From CAYIYO01 sp964367715 (lineage in GTDB: Bacteria; Chlamydiota; Chlamydiia; Chlamydiales; Criblamydiaceae), in assembly GCA_964367715.1 (NCBI GenBank), contig CAYIYO010000042.1, forward strand, positions 1-15,963: a DNA stretch of 15,963 nucleotides, given 5' to 3'. The translations under genes were made by a program, and so were the position numbers. Below the pieces are notes generated by a model, which saw nothing but the letters and a program-made list of their open reading frames with translations, did not search any database and was not told the DNA's origin. Shown here piece by piece: positions 6,748 to 13,700 of this stretch (its first letter is position 1; every line of letters starts with the position of its first letter).

Positions 6748-8538
6748 ATGATTATATTTGATTCCGTCTGTAAATCTTTTGGAGGACAAGTCGTTCTCGA
6801 CAACGCCTCATTCAGTTTAAATCGTGGAGAACGCTGCGGCCTTGTTGGGCGCAATGGAACAGGAAAAACGACTCTCCTAAAAATGCTCATGGGACAAGAA
6901 GAAGAGGACAGCGGAAACATCAGCCGTCCGAAGCATTACCAGCTCGGCTACCTCAGCCAGCATATTCATTTCACTCAGCCAACAGTCCTTGAAGAAGCGG
7001 TGCTAGGATTGCGCCCTGAAGACCGCGACAGTGTCTATAAAGTCGAAACAATCCTTTTTGGTCTAGGCTTCGATGACGAAAAAATGGCGATGAATCCGAA
7101 CGGTCTCTCCGGCGGATACCAGCTGCGCCTTCATCTGACAAAGGTCCTTGCCAACGAACCCGACTGTTTACTATTGGATGAACCGACCAACTACCTGGAT
7201 ATTATCTCGATCCAATGGTTAGAAAAATTTTTAAAAGATTGGAAACGCGAATTCATCATCATCTCCCACGACCGCGAATTCCTCGACAGCGTCACGACGC
7301 ATACCGTCGCCGTCCACCGGCATGAAATCCATAAGGTAATAGGCGGAACAGAAGAAATGTTCACGCAGATCCTCGAAGATGAGATGCACTACGAAAAATC
7401 CAGACAGAAGCTCGCCGCCAAAAAAGAGAAAGCCGAACAGTACATTCGTCGTTTTGGCGCTAAAGCCTCAAAAGCAACGCAAGCGCAATCGAAATTAAAA
7501 GCGATGCAACGTCTTCCGGTATTAGAACAGCTTGCACAGCTCGACGACCTGGACTTCAATTTCACTCCCGCAAATTTTCCAGGCAAACGCGTCCTGAGCG
7601 CAGAAAATATCGATTTCTCTTACGATGAAACGTCTCTCATCAAGGACTTGAACTTGACGATCGATATCAATGACCGTATCGCTGTCGTCGGGAAAAATGG
7701 ACGCGGAAAGTCGACGTTGCTAAAGCTTTTGGTCGGCGAGCTCGAAGGAAAAGGAGAAGTTAAACGCTCCCCCAACATTCAGTCGGCCTACTTTGGACAG
7801 ACAAACATCGATCGATTAAATCCAAAACATACAGTAGAAGAAGAAATCGGAGAAGCCAACTACAAATTATCGATGACACAGGTGCGCGGCGTCTGCGGAA
7901 CAATGCTTTTTGAAGGCGACAAGGCAAAAAAGAGCATCTCTGTCTTATCTGGAGGAGAGCGCAGCCGTGTATTATTAGGAAAAATCCTCGCCACGCCATG
8001 CAACCTATTGTTTCTTGATGAACCGACCCATCACCTTGACATTGAATCGATCGAATCTCTCATGAAAGCGATCGACGACTTCCCGGGCGCAGTCATCATC
8101 GTCACCCACAGCGAGTTGATTCTACACGAATTATCTCTCACGAAATTGGTTGTGTGTGGCGATGGAAAACAGGAAGTCTTAGAAGGAAACTACCAAGACT
8201 TCCTCGACAAAGGCGGCTGGTCGCGCGACGAAAAGAAAGCGGCTCCAAAAGTGATAGAAAAGAAATCTGCTAATTCTGCATTGAGCGCACAGATGAAAGC
8301 GCAGGCATTGAAGCCGCTAAAAGAACGGATGAATATACTTGAAAAGCAGATCGTTGAAAAAGAGACGCGCCTAGCAAACACCGAAAAGAAGCTCATGGAT
8401 GCCACAGAAGCCCAAGAGGGGAAAAAGATCGGTTCCTACTCTCGTGAGATGGCGCAGATCCAAAAAGAAATAGACAAACTCTTTTCAACACTGGAAGAGG
8501 CCTCTACCGCCTACGAAAACGAAAAGAATAAAGAATAA
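6748..8538 (+). CDS. ABC-F family ATPase (YheS/Uup-like)
   Basis: This is a soluble tandem ABC ATPase of the ABC-F class, whose members act on the ribosome (translation factors, rescue, or antibiotic target protection) and do not transport. The 596-residue protein has two complete ATPase domains. Domain 1: Walker A GRNGTGKT (34-41), signature LSGGY (120-124), Walker B LLDEPT (Asp144, Glu145). Domain 2: Walker A GKNGRGKS (315-322), signature LSGGE (400-404), Walker B FLDEPT (Asp424, Glu425). The interdomain linker has the charged helix with RFGAKASKATQAQSK (235-249), typical of the P-site interaction arm. A C-terminal coiled coil rich in Lys and Glu (about 515-596) matches Uup/YheS-type members. 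There are no membrane segments. Overall it reads closest to YheS. Resistance function is possible given the efflux operon beside it, but the sequence does not prove it. Confidence 0.9.
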   Translation: MIIFDSVCKSFGGQVVLDNASFSLNRGERCGLVGRNGTGKTTLLKMLMGQEEEDSGNISRPKHYQLGYLSQHIHFTQPTVLEEAVLGLRPEDRDSVYKVETILFGLGFDDEKMAMNPNGLSGGYQLRLHLTKVLANEPDCLLLDEPTNYLDIISIQWLEKFLKDWKREFIIISHDREFLDSVTTHTVAVHRHEIHKVIGGTEEMFTQILEDEMHYEKSRQKLAAKKEKAEQYIRRFGAKASKATQAQSKLKAMQRLPVLEQLAQLDDLDFNFTPANFPGKRVLSAENIDFSYDETSLIKDLNLTIDINDRIAVVGKNGRGKSTLLKLLVGELEGKGEVKRSPNIQSAYFGQTNIDRLNPKHTVEEEIGEANYKLSMTQVRGVCGTMLFEGDKAKKSISVLSGGERSRVLLGKILATPCNLLFLDEPTHHLDIESIESLMKAIDDFPGAVIIVTHSELILHELSLTKLVVCGDGKQEVLEGNYQDFLDKGGWSRDEKKAAPKVIEKKSANSALSAQMKAQALKPLKERMNILEKQIVEKETRLANTEKKLMDATEAQEGKKIGSYSREMAQIQKEIDKLFSTLEEASTAYENEKNKE

Positions 8539-8546
8539 ACGTAATC

Positions 8547-8595
8547 GGTCGCCGATGTGACCGAAGCGTGTACACAAAGGCGGGAGCCTGTGGTC
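8547..8595. repeat. Dispersed palindromic repeat, copy 2 (decayed)
   Basis: This copy has the same length as 1-49 with 8 mismatches and no gaps. The first stem survives with a G-T wobble (GGTCGC/GTGACC). The second stem has lost two pairs, but its loop, GGGA, is still of the GNRA type. The unit starts 8 bases after the ABC-F stop codon, so it could protect or end that transcript's 3' end. Its right part has been misread as coding in one frame; see rejected items. Confidence 0.7.
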
Positions 8596-8720
8596 TATAG
8601 TTCGGACATTTTTAGTGAAGTAGATAGCGATTTGCATCAAAAATGCCAAACTCCAGCATCGCTGCCGCGATCAATGCATAAAAACAATGCCCACGCCTTA
8701 AGTGATGTCCCCGTGACTGA
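8596..8720. other. Intergenic stretch, possible gene debris on the minus strand
   Basis: No intact gene is present. On the minus strand, from about 8720 down to a stop at 8612-8614, one frame is open and reads protein-like, ending ALIAAAMLEFGIFDAN then RYLLH. It has no start codon with a ribosome-binding site. It could be the tail of a decayed gene or a conserved part of the repeat element next to it. I do not recognise the family. Confidence 0.25.
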
Positions 8721-9125
8721 TTACAAAAAATTTGATAACTCCTCTAAAAAGGCTTGGTTGACTTTTTCAGGATGATACTTTAATTGATGTAGAATTTTAT
8801 CATCCAAATACAATGTCGTATTTCCATTAGTGATTTTATATCTATTGGCGTTAATTTCAAAAATTTTTCGTTGGCCTTCTTCATTTTTGCACCCATCCCA
8901 ACATTCAAACAAATTTTTAACGTAAGCATTTATCGTTATCCATTCGCCACAATGCTGGTATTGATTGTAAACAGAATAAAGTTGTTCATGATAATAAACA
9001 CTTGTTGCTCCACCGCAATGATGATTTTGTTTGTATAGTCCAATAAGTTGTTCTGCACAAACACCAAGCGATGACGAAAGAGACGCAAAGGATGCTGTAG
9101 AAGAAGTGGTCGTCTTGACTGTCAT
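8721..9125 (-). CDS. Orphan 134-residue protein with duplicated HCG motif
   Basis: I do not recognise this protein. The gene looks real: AAGGA lies six bases before its ATG (plus-strand 9132-9136), and nothing competes on the other strand. The N-terminus is very rich in Thr and Ser (residues 5-19) and has no signal peptide or membrane segment. Residues 25-39 (EQLIGLYKQNHHCGG) and 47-61 (EQLYSVYNQYQHCGE) form a 22-residue repeat, sharing E-Q-L, Tyr, Gln and H-C-G. Further Cys are at 23, 75 and 79, so a metal site or disulfides are possible. The C-terminal half is charged and probably helical. In a chlamydial genome a Ser/Thr-rich N-terminus is compatible with type III secretion, but this is only an inference. 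It is divergent from the cytochrome gene. Confidence 0.6.
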   Translation of the reverse strand: MTVKTTTSSTASFASLSSSLGVCAEQLIGLYKQNHHCGGATSVYYHEQLYSVYNQYQHCGEWITINAYVKNLFECWDGCKNEEGQRKIFEINANRYKITNGNTTLYLDDKILHQLKYHPEKVNQAFLEELSNFL

Positions 9126-9187
9126 TTTAGTTCCTTAAAGTTATTTTCACAGATTAATTGTCATCATTTTCTCTTTTGTTGCTATAA

Positions 9188-9205
9188 GTTAAAATAAATT
9201 TTAAC
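9188..9205. promoter_or_regulatory. Palindromic site in the divergent intergenic region
   Basis: GTTAAAAT-AA-ATTTTAAC is a perfect inverted repeat with 8-base arms. It sits between the minus-strand orphan gene (start 9125) and the cytochrome gene (start 9324). Position and symmetry suit a dimeric regulator, but the surroundings are very AT-rich and chance symmetry is plausible; a second palindrome, TTTTAATTAAAA, is at 9227-9238. Confidence 0.3.
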
Positions 9206-9244
9206 ACTTTTACATGAATGATATCCTTTTAATTAAAATTTATC

Positions 9245-9286
9245 TATAATGATTCTAACCAGCTTTAAATGCAAAATTCGTTGACA
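9245..9286 (+). promoter_or_regulatory. Candidate promoter elements before the cytochrome gene
   Basis: There is a perfect TATAAT at 9245-9250 with only a poor -35 match near 9222, and separately a perfect TTGACA at 9281-9286. A promoter using that TTGACA would start transcription around 9316-9318, losing the AAGGG ribosome-binding site (9312-9316). The TATAAT box is therefore the better guess, giving a leader of about 65-70 bases. Confidence 0.35.
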
Positions 9287-9323
9287 TTGAGTTGGCAGGC
9301 ACATCTACCATAAGGGTTTTTAG

Positions 9324-9859
9324 ATGAATATCATGGATCGTTCAAAGCGCCGTTGGATAATTGCCCTTGTAGCAGTGATTGCTTTTGTTTCCCTTACTCC
9401 TGTGATTATTCATTTTTTTACTGACACAGGGACATCCCCTACTGAACGTGCGATTGAACAAAAACTATCGAAAGAGTCGGAAAGCTTTAAAGAGTTACAG
9501 TTTGATTTGATAGATCCCGAACAGGCGCCCCCAGCACTAAAGGAAGCGGTGATGCTTGGTTACCATATCATGCTCAACACAAGTAAATATGCCCCAGGGT
9601 ATGCAGGCGATAAGCTGAGTTGTACGAATTGCCACTTTGCGGGAGGCAACACAACTGGAGGTGTGGGGGGGTCGATTTCTCTTGCAGGGATCGCTGCTGC
9701 GTATCCCAATTATAATAAAAGGTCGGAAACCGTTATCACTTTAGAGCAGCGCATTAACTCGTGTTTTGAGCGGAGCATGAATGGCAAGGCGTTGCCATTC
9801 GAGAGCAAAGAGATGATTGCGTTGGTCACTTACATTCATTGGATTTCAAAAAACTTTCC
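9324..9859 (+). CDS. TsdA-like c-type cytochrome, 3' part lost in assembly gap
   Basis: This is a periplasmic c-type cytochrome resembling thiosulfate dehydrogenase / tetrathionate reductase TsdA. The visible 179 residues have a basic start (RSKRR), a hydrophobic anchor or signal (about 11-32), then the haem-binding motif CTNCH (100-104) in LSCTNCHFAGGN. The family block YPNYNKRSETVITLEQRIN followed by SCFERSMNGKALP comes next. Cys147 lies 43 residues after His104. In Allochromatium TsdA, as I recall, the haem-1 ligands His53 and Cys96 have the same spacing, so the unusual His/Cys ligation may be kept. A second CXXCH is expected in the missing part. The start has AAGGG seven bases upstream; Met4 is an alternative. 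The apparent continuation across the gap into a transporter is an artefact. Confidence 0.75.
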
Positions 9860-9959
9860 NNNNNNNNNNNNNNNNNNNNNNNNNNNNNNNNNNNNNNNNN
9901 NNNNNNNNNNNNNNNNNNNNNNNNNNNNNNNNNNNNNNNNNNNNNNNNNNNNNNNNNNN
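9860..9959. other. Assembly gap (100 N)
   Basis: Exactly 100 undetermined bases, the usual placeholder for a gap of unknown size. The true length must be larger if both flanking genes are intact, because the cytochrome lacks its second haem domain and the transporter lacks roughly its first quarter. Confidence 0.97.
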
Positions 9960-10619
9960 GTCTTTTGTAATCAGACGGCTTATATCTCTGCTGTTAAACT
10001 TATTCCTCCGGAGCAGGCAGAAATTATCTATTATCTCTGGCCGGTAATCGCTTTGGTTGTTTCTGCATTATTTTTTGAAAATAAGATTCGTTTTGCGCCC
10101 TTTTTTGCGGCGCTGCTTGCTTTGGTCGGCATCTATATATTATTGACCGATGGCGGAACTTTAGAGGATTTTAATTCTGATTATCTTCATGGATATTTTA
10201 TCGCCCTTCTTTCTGCATTGGCGTGGGTATTATATTGTTTATTTGCCAAGTACAATCCACAAACGCCGTTGGAAATGAATGGGATTTGGTGTGGGATGGC
10301 GGCACCGTGCTGCCTTGTATTGCATTTGATTTGGGAGACCACAGTGATTCCTAGCGCGTACGAATGGATGGTGATGTCTTTGATGGGCGTGGGAATTGCT
10401 TCCTTTTCTCTTTTGATGTGGTCGGAAAGTTTACGTAAAGGCCACTTTCATTTATTGCACGTATTTGCGTACCTTACGCCTATGTTGTCGGTATTGATGC
10501 TGATTGTTTGTGAGAAAGCGGAATGTAAGGCCGCGTTGTTTATTTCTTGTCAGTTGGTTGTGTTTGCAGGGATGGTCTGTATGCTTTCTGAGTGGCTCTC
10601 GCATCGGACACAAAGTTAA
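9960..10619 (+). CDS. EamA/DMT-family transporter, N-terminus lost in assembly gap
   Basis: This is the C-terminal 219 residues of a drug/metabolite transporter of the inner membrane; family members export amino acids or other metabolites. The fragment is almost entirely hydrophobic, with about seven membrane segments. The first visible block, SAVKLIPPEQAEIIYYLWPV, matches the pattern around the end of the first EamA repeat in YddG-type aromatic amino acid exporters. The second repeat runs from about SDYLHGYFIALLSALAWVLY to the end. About 80 residues are missing at the N-terminus, so the true start is unknown. Substrate cannot be told. Gene order suggests no link with the cytochrome beyond adjacency. 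Confidence 0.75.
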   Translation, partial: VFCNQTAYISAVKLIPPEQAEIIYYLWPVIALVVSALFFENKIRFAPFFAALLALVGIYILLTDGGTLEDFNSDYLHGYFIALLSALAWVLYCLFAKYNPQTPLEMNGIWCGMAAPCCLVLHLIWETTVIPSAYEWMVMSLMGVGIASFSLLMWSESLRKGHFHLLHVFAYLTPMLSVLMLIVCEKAECKAALFISCQLVVFAGMVCMLSEWLSHRTQS

Positions 10620-10749
10620 AATAATAATTTTAATAAATAATTTTCTACCACAACTCATTTCTTCAATTTTTTATTTACTTGCAAATAATAACATTATTTT
10701 ATATGATAATTAGACTTATAACATAAATGTTTAATAATAGTAGTTAATT
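10620..10749. other. AT-rich intergenic region before the RHS gene
   Basis: These 130 very AT-rich bases separate the transporter fragment from the RHS gene. No GC-rich hairpin terminator follows the transporter stop. The region carries the promoter listed at 10679-10707. No clear Shine-Dalgarno precedes the ATG at 10750 (upstream bases are TAATAGTAGTTAATT), so initiation is probably inefficient or aided by the unstructured AT-rich leader. Confidence 0.5.
10679..10707 (+). promoter_or_regulatory. Sigma-70-type promoter for the RHS gene
   Basis: TTGCAA (10679-10684; 4 of 6 to consensus), an exact 17-base spacer, and TATGAT (10702-10707; 5 of 6). This predicts a start near 10714 and a leader of about 36 bases. 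Spacing and position make it the best promoter candidate in the window. Confidence 0.5.
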
Positions 10750-13700
10750 ATGAATTATTTATCTTCAATATTACTTTTACTCATTCTATCGATTACATCT
10801 ATTTATTCCTCAGAAGAAACGCCCGCTCCCCTTCCTTGTCCTTTTATTGAATCCGTCAATGTCATCACGGGACAGTATTCGGAATTCCATACCGACCTCA
10901 CTCTTGGAGGCTCACGCTCCCTCCGTGTACAACGTGCGTTTTATGGATATGCAGATGGAGAGAACGAAAATGCACTAGGCTGGCATTTTAATCATCACGG
11001 CGTGTTTAATCCTGAAAAAAACATGTTACAGGAGTCGGATGGAGAAGAGACACGTCTTTCATATGAGTTTGATGGACAGAAACGCCCGACCCGTGTAGAA
11101 GTAAAAAATCTTGCTGGCAATAAAACATTTAATTGGATGACCTTTAGCTATGAAGGCGAAGAGGAGCATCAGTGTCATATTGAAGGAAGTGATGGCCAGC
11201 GCTTAACGTACCTTTATCAAAAAGATACGATGGCAACACGTGGCAGCCCTCCACTTCTATTAAATAAAGTGCTTTCCCCTTGCGGAGGAGAAACGACCTA
11301 TTCTTATGTTAAGCATCCGACAAAAAGAAAGATGTTGATTGAACGAAGAGCCTATGCCGACAACCGTTTTGTTGAGATCGATTATTACACAGGACTCTAT
11401 AATTTTGTTGCGGGAGAGGTTGTCACTTTAAGTGATCCGATTAAAGATCGCCGGATCGGCAATGTGAAAAATTTGAAGGCACCTGTTGGGACAGATGATA
11501 CACCAATTGTGACACATTCGTTCATCTATCATGACGACCATACTATTGTATTTGATGCCGACAGAAATATGACGATTTATCGGTATTCCCCGCAGGCCCA
11601 ACTAACGGCAATTGAGCGGTATACCAGTAGTAGCGAAACTCCGCATGCTCTTTATTCAAAAGAAGTATTTTTTTGGAGTGCCCCAAAAGACAACATTCCT
11701 TCACGCTTTATTGGCCATGGACTTGCTGCTGCAAACGAAGAAATTAAAACGTATACGTCTTATGTTTATGATGAGGAAGGAAATTTAGTCGAAGAAATTT
11801 TGTATGGCAACCTGACCGGAGAATGTACAGCAACGATTAAGCTAAACGACAAAGGGGTTCCCGCCGACAATGGAATAGAGACTGCGCGAACGACCTATGA
11901 GTACCAGCGTTTAAAAAAAGAAGGGCCTTTTGTTTTAACAAAGAAGACAACTCCTAATGGCTTGACCACACAATACCTTTATGAAATTGAGAGTGGACGC
12001 CAGCTTGCCATTTTCTTGTGTGAGGGCTATGCCATCCGCGTGCGTCAATTTTACTTTTACAATCAAGATGGACTGTTGATTAAGACCGTATCCGATGATG
12101 GCGATAGTATTAATAGTGACGATACTGCCGCGGTGACCGAGCGTCATATTGTCCATATTACGTTACGAGAAGAGGCGCCTGCCATTGGAATGCCGGCCAC
12201 AGTAACAGAATGTTATGCAGAAAATGGGACAGGCGGCGAGAGCGTTCAAAAGAAGACCGTCTACACCTATGCAGATGACGGGCAGCTTGCACGCCAAGAA
12301 GTCTATGATGGAAACGGAGGTTTAATTGGTACGATCGAGCAAGAATATGACGAACAAGGACGCTGCATTCGCAGTGTCGATGCCAATGGCTCTTCGCAAG
12401 AACACCAATACGACGCTGTTGGAAATATAATTAAAACGATCGAAAAGGATGAAACTGGAAACTTTCGCGTCATTAAGAATCAGTACGATTTTTCTAATCG
12501 CCTCATCCACACAGAAGAGACAACCGAAACAGGAAGCACCGTTTCCAGCCGTTTTCACTATAATAAACTCTCCCAAAAAATTGCTTCTATCGATAGTTAT
12601 GGCAATGAAACATTATACAGCTACGACAGCTTTAGTCGTCTAACACGCTTAACACATCCGGAAGTGCGCAGCGAAAAAGGAAATTGGTACCAGCCTAGCG
12701 TCATCAACCGCTACGACATCTTTGGAAATATCATCTCTACAATTGATCCTAGCGGCTACGAAACCCACTCCCTATATAATAGTCGAAAGATGCCCGTAGA
12801 AGTCCTTTATCCCAACGGAACACGAGAAAAATATCTTTACCATAAGGATGGTAGCCTACATAAACATTATCAAAAAAATGGAATGTCAGTCGTCACCCAA
12901 AACGACTTTTTAGGGCGAAACACACTTACTGAATACTATGGATCCGATGGCGCGCTTTTGTACACCATCACAAACGAATACTCTTCCTTTCATTTGATCC
13001 GTACGACAGACAGTAGAGGAATTGAGCTTCTCTACGAATACCACAGCAATGGAAAACAGGCAGCCGTCACCCGCACTAGCGGTAGCAGCAGCCAACGGAC
13101 CGAATACTTCTATGACAGCCAAGGCCGTCTGAACCAACAAAAAGAATGGATGGGAGAAGATGCCTACGGCTTCACCTTGACGATCAATGAATACGATGCT
13201 AAAGGAAATATCGTCGAAACACGAATCGAAGATGCCAGTGGAAACATTTTACGCCAAACAAAAATCGAAAAAGAAGAGGCGCCAAAAGCAAAAGCGATGA
13301 CACGCAACCTCATCGCCCATAACGTGCATCAACAGCTCACCCCGCAAGAGCTGACAACGGATGAAAAAGGCAATTGTACAATCACGACTTTAGATGCCCT
13401 CGGAAGAATCGAAAAGGTAGAAAAAACTGATTCCATGGGTACACTTTTCGAAGAAAAAGAAATCATCTACGATCCTTCTGGAAACAAAATTCGAGAAATT
13501 CACACCGTCCTCACGGAAGGAAAAGCCTCCCGCCCTTATACCATCGCCTGGAAATATGGTCCATGCCATCGACTAGAGTCGATGACGGAAGGATTGGGCG
13601 CATCGGGACAACGGACTACTCTCTATGGATATGACAAATACGGCACACTTAATAAAATCACAAAGCCCGATGGCGTCGTCAACACCTTCACCTTCGACAA

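Noticed and set aside
8557..8775. Plus-strand 72-codon open frame after the ABC-F gene
   Set aside because: Its first codons lie inside the palindromic repeat, it has no ribosome-binding site, and it overlaps the tail of the better-supported minus-strand gene.
9142..9164. Minus-strand TGACAATTAATC resembling the -35 region of the trp/tac promoter
   Set aside because: No -10 box lies 16-18 bases downstream, and such a promoter would start transcription at or after the Shine-Dalgarno of the orphan gene.
9281..9286. Perfect TTGACA as the main -35 of the cytochrome gene
   Set aside because: The only -10 candidates are TCTACC or TACCAT, and transcription would begin too close to the start codon to keep the AAGGG site.
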